Source: Desulfarculales bacterium UBA696 (lineage in GTDB: Bacteria > Desulfobacterota > Syntrophobacteria > Syntrophobacterales > Syntrophobacteraceae). Taken from it: a stretch of 64,000 bases of DNA. A program made the position numbers and the translations under genes. Location of the stretch: positions 1-64,000 of the forward strand of contig DBMO01000002.1 in assembly GCA_002298995.1 (NCBI GenBank), in the 5' to 3' direction. Every line of letters begins with the position of its first letter. Position 1 is the stretch's first letter. The notes beneath the pieces were generated by a model. That model made no database searches. It had not been told where the DNA came from and worked only from the letters and a program-made list of their open reading frames with translations. This document shows positions 1 through 8,711 of this stretch, piece after piece.

Positions 1-589
1 CGTCTACCCCGGTCAGAACCCGCTTCAATTTGTTTAGATTGTCGTAGCAGTACTGTACCTTCTGACCATCGGGATAGATAATCCAGGAAAGATTTCCGGC
101 GGCATCGTAGTGATAGCTTGACGCAAAGTTTTGGGCATCGGTATATCCGGTGATCCTTCCCTCGAAATCATAACCGAACCCGGCGTTATGTTCTGCTTGG
201 CTATCAACTACATGGTCGAGCCGGCCTAGCTGTGTGTCATAATGGTAAGTAACTGTTCGAGGATCCGGGTAGGTGATACCTGCTAGTTTTCCGGTCGCAG
301 TGAAGGTGTAGGTGACCTGGTGATTATTCCGGTCGGTTACGACTTGCTGCAAAGTCGCGGGATTGTACTCAATCTTGGTTTGAATGGTAGGTGAGCCAGT
401 GCTTAGCGGGTCTGTGATAGTTGTGCGATACACCTTTGCGGCCGCATCCCATCGGGCTGGTGACAAACGCCTGCAGGCCCGCAGTTTAGTTTTCCACGAT
501 ATGCGAATTAAGCAGCAGCCAGTGGACAGCGCGGAACCCTGGCGACAACCCTGAATTGTCCTCTTTGCCTTTTCAAGCTTGTCCCCCAT
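1..589 (-). CDS. RHS/YD-repeat protein, N-terminal part, runs off the left edge
   Basis: An open frame of 196 codons starts at an ATG at 589 (GAGGAA five bases upstream) and is still open at base 1. From about residue 49 it shows typical RHS/YD repeats: motifs such as YHYDTQLGRL, GFGYDFEGRI, YHYDAAGNL and YCYDNLNKL. Such repeats form the shell of secreted toxins or large surface proteins. The first ~45 residues do not look like RHS sequence and there is no signal peptide. A different frame in this stretch also reads smoothly up to a stop, so the gene may be a 5'-truncated or frameshifted remnant. Toxin tip and full length lie outside the window. The repeat family is clear; the intactness of the gene is not. 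Confidence 0.7.
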   Translation of the reverse strand, partial: MGDKLEKAKRTIQGCRQGSALSTGCCLIRISWKTKLRACRRLSPARWDAAAKVYRTTITDPLSTGSPTIQTKIEYNPATLQQVVTDRNNHQVTYTFTATGKLAGITYPDPRTVTYHYDTQLGRLDHVVDSQAEHNAGFGYDFEGRITGYTDAQNFASSYHYDAAGNLSWIIYPDGQKVQYCYDNLNKLKRVLTGVD

Positions 590-730
590 CCAAGTTCCTC
601 CATTCCTCAAATTCCTAAAATCCCTTAAATCCCCTAAAGAAGCGTTTGGGAAGTGCCGATCTATTCATTGTTCGCGGAGAGCCGCGCAGATTCTTGTCGC
701 AGCTATTCTGAATTTTCAGGGGAAGAGATT

Positions 731-2689
731 TTGGACACCAATCTAGCCGAAAAAGAAGAGATCCTGAAGTTGATGGGTGGGAAGCAGTCCTCCGAAGAGA
801 ATAAAGGGGGCAGCACCCAGAGAAACGAGCAAATAGGTGAGCTGTACCGAATTTTGATGCAGGAAGGGCTGATCACCCCGGATCAGCTAAAGCACGCGAT
901 GAGGGTCCATTCGAAGCTGACCGGCCACGCCACGCTTCTCCAGGTGCTCAAAGACCTCAAGCTGCTTACCCCCGAGCAACTGCAATCCACGCTCGAGGCA
1001 CATCGCCTTAATCTCAAGATCGGTGCTCTTCTTGTCGAACTCGGCCACATAACAAAAGGTGAGTTGGAATCAGCGATCAGCAAGCAGAGGGACTCTGACG
1101 TCAAAAAAAGCCTGGGGGAAATCCTCATCGAAGGCAGCTTTATCGAGGAACGCAAACTGCTCGAAGTTCTTTCCTTTCAGCTTGGTCTGCCTTTTTATCC
1201 TATCGAAGTCACGAAACTGAATAAAACGCTGCTGAGAAGAGCGCCCGCCAAGTGGTATGCGCTCCACCAGTTTATCCCGGTATCGGTTGAGGATGGCAAG
1301 GTCACGGTGGTCTTCACCGACCCCCTGAATCGCGATAACGTCGAAGTGGCGCAGAAAACTTTCGGTAAAATCATACCGGCCCTGTGTTCCAAGGGTGACT
1401 TCCGCGAGGTAATCGCGGCGCTGGAACGCGACGCTTCAGCTGCCAAGAGCGCCGAACCAGACGAGAAGTCGGTGGTCAGCATAGTGAACTCTCTCATAGA
1501 GGAGGCGGAAAAGAGCAACACGAGCGATATCCACATCGAACCGATGCGCGACAAACTCAGGGTTAGATTCCGAATCGATGGGGTCCTGGTACATCATAAG
1601 GACCTGCCGATTGAGATGGGGCCGCCGCTTTCGAGCCGCCTCAAGATAATGTCGCGGGCCGATATCGCCGAAAGAAGAAGACACCAGGGGGGCAGGATTT
1701 TATTCGAAAACAGCAGGAGCGGCTCGACGCTCGACCTGCGAGTCTCCTTTTATGTAACTGTCTGGGGAGAAAAAGTTGTCCTTCGGTTGCTGAACCCCAA
1801 GGGACAGGTGCTCGATCTCAAGGAAATCGGGATGTTTCCGAAAATGATGGAAAAATTCCGTCTGGATACCCTAGATATCCCAAACGGCGTCATCCTGATA
1901 ACCGGTCCGACCGGTTCGGGAAAGACAACAACCCTTTACAGCGCCGTGCATCATCTGGAAAATATCAATACCTGCATCGTAACGGTCGAAGATCCGGTTG
2001 AATACCTGCTGGACGGTATAGCGCAATGTTCGATAGACCCAAAGATCAACCTGACATTCGAGGAAAGCCTTCGCCACGTCGTGAGGCAGGACCCCGATGT
2101 GATTGTCATAGGTGAGATCCGCGACCAATTTTCGGCCGAGACCTGCATTCAGGCCTCCCTCACGGGTCACAAAGTCCTCAGCACCTTCCATACTGAAGAC
2201 AGTATCGGAGCGCTGATACGGCTTATCAATATGAACATCGAGCCCTTCATGATAGCATCGACAGTTGCGGGCGTAGTCGCGCAGAGGCTTCTAAGGAAGG
2301 TTTGCCCGAAGTGCGCCGAGAGCTACACGCCCCAACCCGCCGAACTCTACCGGCTGGGCTACTCGCCCTCGGATGTAAAGGGGGCCAAATTCATGGTGGG
2401 GCGCGGGTGCTCGGTTTGCCGCTTCACCGGCTACAAGGGCCGCCTCGGGGCCTTTGAGCTGCTTGTCCTCAATGAGCAGGTCAAGGACGCTGTTTTGAGC
2501 AAGAAGACAACTTACGAGATCAGAAAAATAAGTATGGAATCCTCCGGTCTGGTCACCCTGATTGAAGACGGAATCATGAAAGCCGTAACCGGCTTGACTT
2601 CCATTCATGAGGTCTTCAGGTCCCTGCCCCGCGTTGGCAAACCCAGGCCAATCCCCGAACTCAAACGCCTTTTGGGTGCTGAACAATGA
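731..2689 (+). CDS. GspE/PilB-type secretion or pilus assembly ATPase
   Basis: Hexameric traffic ATPase of the type II secretion/type IV pilus family. Two N-terminal MshEN-like repeats (about residues 25-170, with I-G-A-L-L-V-E-L-G-H-I-T and L-G-E-I-L-I-E) precede the ATPase core. Walker A GPTGSGKTT lies near residue 392, the Walker B region VIVIGEIRD near 458, and a zinc tetracysteine pair (CPKC, CSVC) near 525 and 560. I prefer the TTG at 731, preceded by AGGGGAAGAG; an in-frame GTG at 653 lacks a good ribosome site. The stop overlaps the next gene by four bases (ATGA), so the two are translationally coupled. No pilin or secretin gene is visible, so pilus versus secretion cannot be decided. 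MshEN domains in this family can bind cyclic di-GMP. Confidence 0.9.
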   Translation: MDTNLAEKEEILKLMGGKQSSEENKGGSTQRNEQIGELYRILMQEGLITPDQLKHAMRVHSKLTGHATLLQVLKDLKLLTPEQLQSTLEAHRLNLKIGALLVELGHITKGELESAISKQRDSDVKKSLGEILIEGSFIEERKLLEVLSFQLGLPFYPIEVTKLNKTLLRRAPAKWYALHQFIPVSVEDGKVTVVFTDPLNRDNVEVAQKTFGKIIPALCSKGDFREVIAALERDASAAKSAEPDEKSVVSIVNSLIEEAEKSNTSDIHIEPMRDKLRVRFRIDGVLVHHKDLPIEMGPPLSSRLKIMSRADIAERRRHQGGRILFENSRSGSTLDLRVSFYVTVWGEKVVLRLLNPKGQVLDLKEIGMFPKMMEKFRLDTLDIPNGVILITGPTGSGKTTTLYSAVHHLENINTCIVTVEDPVEYLLDGIAQCSIDPKINLTFEESLRHVVRQDPDVIVIGEIRDQFSAETCIQASLTGHKVLSTFHTEDSIGALIRLINMNIEPFMIASTVAGVVAQRLLRKVCPKCAESYTPQPAELYRLGYSPSDVKGAKFMVGRGCSVCRFTGYKGRLGAFELLVLNEQVKDAVLSKKTTYEIRKISMESSGLVTLIEDGIMKAVTGLTSIHEVFRSLPRVGKPRPIPELKRLLGAEQ

Positions 2690-3543
2690 GCCATGAAAAA
2701 AACGGTAGATCTTTGCTGGAAATAGTCAGGGAGTACGCCACATCGGAGCAGCTGAGCCTGCCTGTATTCCCCGGAGTAGCCGTGGAACTGCAACAGATTA
2801 TGTCGGAAGACGAATTGCCGCCAATCGACCAGGTGGCGAAGATAATCAGCAAGGACCAGGCTCTTGCAAGCCAGGTCCTCAAGCTGTCGAATTCCGCCTT
2901 TTTCTCGGGCCTCAACAAGGTCCGAACCATCAGAGACGCTCTGATGCGCCTGGGAATAAACCAGGTATTCAACTGCCTGGTCGTGAGCAGCCAGCGCAGT
3001 CTTTATTCTTCGAGGGACGTCGTTATCGACAAGTACCTCAAGGAATTGTGGAAACACGCCCTGGCAACCGCAATCGGGACGAAATGGCTCCTCAAGAAAA
3101 CGGGCTATCCCGATTTGGGAGACGAGGGCTTCCTTGCCGGGCTGCTGCACGATATCGGGAAACTGCTGCTGCTTCGGGTAATAGAACACCTGAAGCAGGA
3201 TAATGCCGAACTGGATCTCTCCGAGGTGTTCATCTCGGAAATTCTCGAATCAATGCACGTCGAACAGGGATACAATCTGATGGAAGAGTGGTGCATTCCT
3301 CTAAACTATTGCATTGTCGCCCGTGACCATCACCTCGAGGAGTTCGATCCAAGTGACGTATTATTGCTGGCGGTAAGGGTCGTGAACCAGGTTTGCAGAA
3401 AGGTGGGGTTGAGCCTTAAGCCGGAAAACCACATTGTCCCGGCGACCCTGCCCGAAGCCCATGCGCTTGGCGTAAAGGAAATCATGCTGGCGGAACTCGA
3501 AATCGCACTGGAAGACGCTGCGGAACTCGAGCTGGCTATATAA
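2686..3543 (+). CDS. HDOD-domain protein
   Basis: 285 residues. An HDOD domain occupies about residues 20-215: it begins with LSLPVFPGVAVEL, continues with the helix pattern ALASQVLKLSNSAFF, and retains an HD pair in LLHDIGK near residue 155. HDOD proteins are usually non-catalytic or weakly catalytic signalling scaffolds. They are common in Desulfobacterota beside motility, pilus and cyclic-nucleotide systems. The ATG lies inside the stop of the upstream traffic ATPase, so the two proteins are probably made together and may act in one pathway. That link is inference from coupling; the domain assignment is direct. No output domain follows the HDOD core. Confidence 0.88.
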   Translation: MSHEKNGRSLLEIVREYATSEQLSLPVFPGVAVELQQIMSEDELPPIDQVAKIISKDQALASQVLKLSNSAFFSGLNKVRTIRDALMRLGINQVFNCLVVSSQRSLYSSRDVVIDKYLKELWKHALATAIGTKWLLKKTGYPDLGDEGFLAGLLHDIGKLLLLRVIEHLKQDNAELDLSEVFISEILESMHVEQGYNLMEEWCIPLNYCIVARDHHLEEFDPSDVLLLAVRVVNQVCRKVGLSLKPENHIVPATLPEAHALGVKEIMLAELEIALEDAAELELAI

Positions 3544-3658
3544 ATTCGAAGTTGTGTTTAGATCGTATTGGATTTAAACTGCGTTGTCGATTCGTTCCGA
3601 GGTTAATTCTGTTGCCCGTTTCCATTTGCTTTTTCATGCTCCCGAAGGATGATTGCTA

Positions 3659-3943
3659 ATGTTCTTCATCGGCAGGAAGCGATTTTATTTTGCCCGGTTA
3701 TCAGCTCCGATAGTCGCCGGATTCGGGTGCTTACTCGTGCTAAAGATAGCTGCCTATCTGTTCCCTCAGGGGTTTGCCGCTCACGCCATCTTCGATGCGG
3801 CTGCATTTTCAACCATAGCCTTGTTTGCAGCCGGACTATCTATGTATCTATGGGGAAGATTGCTGGTTCTTTGCGGCATAATCAATGACGATGAAGGTAG
3901 TGGGCATCCTTATTCAAGGCCCTGGGAAAAGCATCATGGCTGA
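3659..3943 (+). CDS. Small membrane protein, unknown function
   Basis: 94 residues from the ATG at 3659 (AAGGA nine bases upstream; a TTG at 3653 is also in frame). Two hydrophobic segments of about 20 residues, around residues 14-32 and 42-66, suggest a two-pass inner-membrane protein with a polar tail ending in His-His-Gly. I recognise no family. A good hairpin terminator follows 34 bases later, which supports it as the last gene of a transcript. A shifted overlapping frame is also open, so the call rests on the hydrophobic pattern and the ribosome site. Confidence 0.5.
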   Translation: MFFIGRKRFYFARLSAPIVAGFGCLLVLKIAAYLFPQGFAAHAIFDAAAFSTIALFAAGLSMYLWGRLLVLCGIINDDEGSGHPYSRPWEKHHG

Positions 3944-3976
3944 ACATCCAGATTCAGCCTCAAGAAGTTATTGAGC

Positions 3977-4010
3977 GAGGGTGGGCACCTTTGGGTACCC
4001 ACCCTCTTTT
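3977..4010 (+). terminator. Rho-independent terminator built on a REP-like palindrome
   Basis: Arms GAGGGTGGG and CCCACCCTC enclose an inner GTACC-type stem and are followed by TTTT. It lies 34 bases after the small membrane protein and 76 bases beyond the end of the convergent purH-type gene. The core GGGTGGGCAC belongs to the dispersed palindrome family also seen near 6.6, 37.4, 58.1 and 58.9 kb. Confidence 0.75.
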
Positions 4011-4085
4011 ATTTCAGGCAGACGTTGGAGAGACTCGATAGCATTCGGCACTGCAACACCGCGGGAAGCTCGGTTGTGCCTGTCC

Positions 4086-5375
4086 TTAGTGCTTGAACGC
4101 CCTCTGCCCCGTCAGCACCATCGTCACGCCGGCTTCGTTGCAGGCCTCGATTACCTCCCAATCCCTCATCGATCCTCCGGGCTGGACCACGGCTGATACG
4201 CCCTGACGAAGTCCCACGTCCACGCCGTCCCTGAACGGGAAGAACGCATCCGATACCATTGCCGATCCGATGAGGCCGGCTTTTGCCTCTCGGGTCAGAG
4301 CATCTATTTCATCCTTTTGGTCCTTGGGGCGCTCGCCCTTTTCCACCGCCAGTTCGAGTTCCTTGTAGGACATCCGGTAACGGTCGAAACAGAGGGTGTC
4401 GGCGTATTTTTGATAGGCCTTGTAGACGGCGATCTCGGCGACTCCGACGCGGTCCTGCTCACCGGTACCGATTCCTACCGTGCACTCATCCTTGATATAG
4501 AGCACCGAGTTCGACGTCACGCCCTGCTCGACGAACCATCCAAAAAGCAGGTCGGCCATCTCGCTTTGGGTCGGCTCGCGGTTGATTTTATAAGTCCTGC
4601 CCTGGTGGGTGGTTTCGGCAAGTTTAAGGTCCTGCGGCCCTTTCACCTTGTTCAGCGGCGACTGCTGCAGTATCAATCCGCCATCTATCAGGGACTTGAA
4701 ATCGACGAAGCGCTGATCGGCATACTCGGCAAGGCGGTCGATGCGCGACACCTGGATTATCCGGAGGTTGGCCCTCCTTTTGAGGGCATCCAGGCTGCCT
4801 TCTTCGAAATCGGGCGCGGCAACCACTTCGAGGTAGTTTTCTGAAATCAGTTCGGCGGCCTCTTTATCCACCGGACGGTTCAGTACGAGGCAGCCGCCGA
4901 ATGCGGCGATTCGGTCGGCACGGTTTGCGCGGTTGTAGGCTTCGGCAAGCGTCCGACCGTGAGCGGCCCCGCAGGGATTATTATGCTTGAGAATGGCCGC
5001 CGCCGGCTTTCCCATGAGGAACTTTAAAATGTTGAGCCCGTTGTCCAGATCCGTCAGGTTGGTTTTTCCTGGATGCTTGCCTTCCTGGAGCATATCGGTT
5101 TCCGTGATCGCGCTTACCAGGCCCTTTCCCGGATCTATGAAGCGGCAGCCGCCAAGAAGGAGGTTTCCTCCCACCAACTCATAAAGGGCGGCCTCCTGAC
5201 CGGGATTTTCACCGTAGCGGAGTCCTTTTTCGATCAGCTCACCCGTTTTTTCGTCGGGAAACTTCCAGGATCTTTTCTTGTACAACATTTCCCGGTCGCC
5301 GAAACTGATTCGCATCGAGTCCGGAAAGTGGTCTTCCATAACGGTTCGGTACATTTTCTTGAGATCTTCGGCCAT
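4086..5375 (-). CDS. Stand-alone AICAR transformylase (PurH C-terminal domain type)
   Basis: 429 residues from the ATG at 5375, which has a strong GGGAGG site; the longer open frame upstream is non-coding. The protein matches the AICAR formyltransferase half of PurH: LRYGENPGQ (residues 52-60) and the catalytic KHNNPCG (130-136). The C-terminal half contains SDAFFPFRDGVD and the closing SVVQPGGS-like segment SAVVQPGGSMRD. It lacks the N-terminal IMP cyclohydrolase (MGS-fold) domain found in bifunctional PurH. Expected reaction: formyl transfer from 10-formyl-THF to AICAR in purine synthesis. Cyclisation to IMP would need a separate enzyme not in this window. It is divergently arranged with the MetE-like gene. 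Confidence 0.88.
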   Translation of the reverse strand: MAEDLKKMYRTVMEDHFPDSMRISFGDREMLYKKRSWKFPDEKTGELIEKGLRYGENPGQEAALYELVGGNLLLGGCRFIDPGKGLVSAITETDMLQEGKHPGKTNLTDLDNGLNILKFLMGKPAAAILKHNNPCGAAHGRTLAEAYNRANRADRIAAFGGCLVLNRPVDKEAAELISENYLEVVAAPDFEEGSLDALKRRANLRIIQVSRIDRLAEYADQRFVDFKSLIDGGLILQQSPLNKVKGPQDLKLAETTHQGRTYKINREPTQSEMADLLFGWFVEQGVTSNSVLYIKDECTVGIGTGEQDRVGVAEIAVYKAYQKYADTLCFDRYRMSYKELELAVEKGERPKDQKDEIDALTREAKAGLIGSAMVSDAFFPFRDGVDVGLRQGVSAVVQPGGSMRDWEVIEACNEAGVTMVLTGQRAFKH

Positions 5376-5533
5376 ATATCCTCCCATGAAATTGTTTTCG
5401 GAAAAATGTATTTGTAGAACAGCGTCGGTTCCGAAATCAAATAAAACTTGCGGCATCCCTGAATTGGATAAATAATCTCTTTCTTCTCCACGGCCGAACG
5501 AGGCCGCAAGCCATGCACTGAAAGGAGCACGAA

Positions 5534-6604
5534 GTGAAGGATTTTCGTGGACTTGCATCCGCAACCCTTATCGGCAGCATGCCTCACAGGGACAGACAAA
5601 GGGCAATCGAACTCATCCTGCGTGCTGTTCCGGATATCCCGGTCTGGCCCCAGCTGCCGGCCTACTCCGCCGAACAGATGATGGTGCAATATGCGGAAGG
5701 CATGCCCGGCCTGGTACGCGAGGACGACAAGGTGTTTGCCGGAACCGATAGCCCGGGATTCGACGATGAGACGTATTCCTTCTACGAAGAGTACCTCGAG
5801 GTAGAAGAAGGTACAAAAGCTGTCGGGAATTCCCGTTTCAAGATGGGGCCCGAAACCGGGGCTACATTCGATCTGTTTCTCGATACGCTTGCCGAAGCAG
5901 CGAAAAGCACTAAATTCCGTGCCGTAAAGGGTCAGGTAGTCGGACCCTTCACGCTCCTTTCGGGCATGAAGGACCAGGACGGCCGCGCTCTTTTGTTCGA
6001 CGAGCGCTACGCCGATATCGGGCCGAAGCTTCTTGCCTGCAAGGCCAGGTGGCAGATCGAAAAACTGAAGGCTTTTGGCGCCCCGGTCATAATTTTTCTG
6101 GACGAGCCAGGCTTGGCGGGTTTTGGATCATCGGCCTTTATCACGGTAACGGCTGAACAGGTACGGGACCTATTTTCCGAAGTCGTGGCCGCCATTCACT
6201 CGGCTGGAGCGCTTGCCGGAATCCATGTGTGCGCGAACACCGACTGGCTGCTGGGATTCCAGTCAGATTTCGACATCATCAACTTCGATGCCTACACCTA
6301 CTTTGACAGGTTCGTGATTTACCGCAAAGCCTGCCTGGATTTCCTGAAACGGGGAGGAAATCTCGCATGGGGAATCGTTCCCACAACGGACGTCGAATCG
6401 ATAATCGCTGAAACCCCCGAGAAGCTCGCAGCCAAGTTGGCCGCCCAGGTGAACGAGCTTGCCTCGGAAGATATGCCGGCCGAAAAGATTATCTCCCAGT
6501 CAATTATTACACCGAGCTGCGGGTGCGGCAGCATGTCCGAAAGCGCCGCCGAAAGGGTGCTTGAACTGGTAAGCGCCACCAGCCGGATAGTAGCGGGAAA
6601 ATGA
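5534..6604 (+). CDS. MetE/UROD-like zinc protein (core methionine synthase type)
   Basis: 356 residues; GTG start with AAGGAG seven bases upstream. The fold is that of the C-terminal catalytic barrel of cobalamin-independent methionine synthase and uroporphyrinogen decarboxylase. It retains a MetE-type zinc site: H231-V-C233 in GIHVCANTDW, and a C-terminal Cys in ITPSCGCG (C329/C331). An acidic loop reads FLDEPGL (residues 193-199). The N-terminal folate/homocysteine half of MetE is absent. Such short forms in anaerobes have been proposed to be folate-independent methionine synthases that take methyl groups from corrinoid proteins. I infer methyl transfer to a thiol but cannot name the methyl donor. 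It starts 158 bases from the divergent purH-type gene. Confidence 0.75.
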   Translation: MKDFRGLASATLIGSMPHRDRQRAIELILRAVPDIPVWPQLPAYSAEQMMVQYAEGMPGLVREDDKVFAGTDSPGFDDETYSFYEEYLEVEEGTKAVGNSRFKMGPETGATFDLFLDTLAEAAKSTKFRAVKGQVVGPFTLLSGMKDQDGRALLFDERYADIGPKLLACKARWQIEKLKAFGAPVIIFLDEPGLAGFGSSAFITVTAEQVRDLFSEVVAAIHSAGALAGIHVCANTDWLLGFQSDFDIINFDAYTYFDRFVIYRKACLDFLKRGGNLAWGIVPTTDVESIIAETPEKLAAKLAAQVNELASEDMPAEKIISQSIITPSCGCGSMSESAAERVLELVSATSRIVAGK

Positions 6605-6632
6605 GCGGCAAGAAATCGGTTTAAGGAATTTA

Positions 6633-6662
6633 GGGTGAGCACATTATTCATGTGCCCACCCC
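6633..6662. repeat. REP-like palindrome, family A copy
   Basis: GGGTGAGCAC and GTGCCCACCCC face each other across an eight- to nine-base spacer, between the MetE-like gene and the flavoprotein gene, which converge here. It is one of at least five intergenic copies with the same core. It may also act as an mRNA 3' end structure. Confidence 0.7.
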
Positions 6663-6709
6663 AAGATCCTGCGTTACTTAGGGCTTATCCTTAAATAAAA
6701 CCAATTGCA

Positions 6710-6760
6710 GGGTGGGCACGATAAAACTGTGTCCACCCCTCAAAACTCACGGTTTTGGGG
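6710..6760. repeat. Second REP-like palindrome plus hairpin, family A
   Basis: GGGTGGGCAC pairs with GTGTCCACCCC, followed at once by a second hairpin (CCCCTCAAAAC with GGTTTTGGGG). Together with the copy 50 bases upstream this fills the 190-base gap between two convergent genes and probably ends transcription from both sides. There is no long T tract, so intrinsic termination is only likely. Confidence 0.6.
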
Positions 6761-6795
6761 CGGTCCAAATTGTTTACGGATAGGCTCTTAATGCC

Positions 6796-8442
6796 TTATT
6801 GTACCGCCGCCTCTTTTTCCGCCTTTTCTATCCAGTAGGGATGTACAAGGTCCTCGAAGACCGAGAGCGCGCACTCGGTGCCCTGCCCCATTGCGGTCAC
6901 GATCTGCTTGAAGCCGCCTTCCACATCACCAGCGGAATAGATGCCGGGGATGTTTGTGTGATGATGCGCATCGTGCTTGAGGAAACCGTCCGGGGTCAGC
7001 TCGAGGCCGATTTTTTTGGCCAGATCCACCGACGGCTCATATCCGATTGCGACAAAAACCCCGTCAACCGCCATGGAAGAAACGGCGCCTGTTTTATTGT
7101 TTTTCAAAACGACCTCGGTTACCCTCTCTTTTCCTTTAATCTCGACCACTTCAGTGTTGTATAATAGGGGGATGTTGTTTGTTTCGAAATTCTTTACAAG
7201 GTGCTCCTGGGCTCTCAGGGTATCCCTCCTGTGAACCAGGGTAGCGTCAACTTCGATGTTGCTGAGATAGATTGCTTCGGTTGCCGCGCTGTTGCCGCCA
7301 CCGACCACTACCACCTTCTTGCCTTTGAAAAGCATGCCGTCGCAAGTTGCGCAGTAGCTCACTCCTCTGCCCATGAAAAGGGCTTCTCCGGGGACGTTGA
7401 GCATCTTGTATTTGGCGCCCGTGGCCAGTATCACCGCTTTGGTGAGAAACTTCCTCCTGCTCGTAAACACTTCGATCATTCCGTCGGGGCGAATGTCCAC
7501 AACCTCTTCACCCTGGAAGATCTGAACGTATTCGAGAGCGTGGCTGACCAGAATATCCACCAGCGTTTTACCGGGGACTCGAGTGAACCCGGGGTAGTTT
7601 TCCACGATAGGCGTCAACGCCACCTGCCCGCCAAGAGGCCCGCGCTCTATTACCGCGGTCTTCAGCCCGCTTCGCACGGCGTATATTCCGGCAGCCAGCC
7701 CCGCCGGCCCGCCCCCGACTATCACCACGTCGTTTTCGATCACCTCGGCGTCGGTTTCAGGGATGAAGATCGTCTGCTGCTCGAGCTTTTCGAGTGACAG
7801 CACGAAAAGTTCCTCGGACTGCGCGCCGTAGGCGATAAGCACCTCGTTTGCAAACGTCTGGGGCACGCTGAATGCCGAATAGCGGCTCGCCATCTCGGGG
7901 TTCGACTGGATGTCGATCAATTCGACGGAAACCAGGTCGGGCCTTTCCACTGTGGCCTTGACCGCATTTATCGCCTGATCGGGGCAGTAGGGGCAGGTCG
8001 GGCTTACGAAGACCTTGACCTCTCGTTTGGAATCCAGCCTCTTCAAAATCTTCTCGGAATGCGGACTAAGGTTGCCGGTTCGATAGCCCAAAAGCAAAAT
8101 AATCCCTACCAGCGTCCGGCCTTCCTCGCCGTAGGGTACCCCCATGTAGCGGATCGCGTAGTGCTCGGGATCGAAAAGCAGGGTCGGAGAGGTCGTAACG
8201 TCCAACGTCTTGGCTTCCGACGAATCCAGGCTGAATTCCCTGACCTCGATTTTCCCGGAGATCCTGTTGAAAGCGCGCAGCAAATCCCTTGCCGCCTGGT
8301 TGAGCACGTCGTTTTCGCCATCCTTTGTGAACAGTAGAATGGGGACCTTGTTCGGCAGCGAGTCGAAAGCCGCCCTCAGGTTAGCCTCGATATCCCTTCC
8401 CAGAAACGGTTCCTGCTGCTCGTCTTTTTTCGTCTCAGCCAT
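6796..8442 (-). CDS. Thioredoxin-reductase-like flavoprotein with N-terminal thioredoxin-fold domains
   Basis: 548 residues from the ATG at 8442. Domain order: two thioredoxin/glutaredoxin-like folds (residues 1-225, active pair C150-P-Y-C153), then an FAD/NAD(P)H thioredoxin-reductase module. That module has the FAD site GGGPAGLAAG near 243-252, the redox pair C364-A-T-C367, the NAD site VVVGGGNSA and the C-terminal GIYSAGDV. The plan resembles AhpF, the reductase partner of peroxiredoxin, but no ahpC or peroxiredoxin gene is adjacent. Likely role: passing NAD(P)H electrons to a disulfide partner in oxidative or redox defence. The ribosome site before 8442 is weak (AAGG at 12 bases). An upstream in-frame extension to 8520 looks non-coding. 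Confidence 0.88.
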   Translation of the reverse strand: MAETKKDEQQEPFLGRDIEANLRAAFDSLPNKVPILLFTKDGENDVLNQAARDLLRAFNRISGKIEVREFSLDSSEAKTLDVTTSPTLLFDPEHYAIRYMGVPYGEEGRTLVGIILLLGYRTGNLSPHSEKILKRLDSKREVKVFVSPTCPYCPDQAINAVKATVERPDLVSVELIDIQSNPEMASRYSAFSVPQTFANEVLIAYGAQSEELFVLSLEKLEQQTIFIPETDAEVIENDVVIVGGGPAGLAAGIYAVRSGLKTAVIERGPLGGQVALTPIVENYPGFTRVPGKTLVDILVSHALEYVQIFQGEEVVDIRPDGMIEVFTSRRKFLTKAVILATGAKYKMLNVPGEALFMGRGVSYCATCDGMLFKGKKVVVVGGGNSAATEAIYLSNIEVDATLVHRRDTLRAQEHLVKNFETNNIPLLYNTEVVEIKGKERVTEVVLKNNKTGAVSSMAVDGVFVAIGYEPSVDLAKKIGLELTPDGFLKHDAHHHTNIPGIYSAGDVEGGFKQIVTAMGQGTECALSVFEDLVHPYWIEKAEKEAAVQ

Positions 8443-8629
8443 TTGTTTTTTTGCCTTAAGTGGGTGAAATACAAAAGAAACTCTTCCCAGCCTGGAGACT
8501 AAGATAAGAAAGCACGGCACGATTTGCCAGAGTGGACCTGATTTTTACAGCCGGGGCAGGCCGATTGGTTTGTTACGGGGAATATATTTGACCGGTAGGC
8601 TGTCAAACGAAGCCAAACAACTCCAGCCT

Positions 8630-8673
8630 GTTGGGTTTCGCTCGGTTCAGATTATTAACCCGCTCAACCCAAC
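8630..8673. repeat. Inverted repeat, family C (GTTGGGTT/AACCCAAC)
   Basis: GTTGGGTT and AACCCAAC arms lie 28 bases apart in the gap between the flavoprotein and the cytochrome gene. The right arm with flank, CCGCTCAACCCAACCT (8660-8675), recurs exactly in reverse complement at 31937-31952, so this is a dispersed element and not a chance stem. Confidence 0.55.
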
Positions 8674-8711
8674 CTAAACTGGATTCCTCTTTCGCCCGGA
8701 TTTACCTGACA

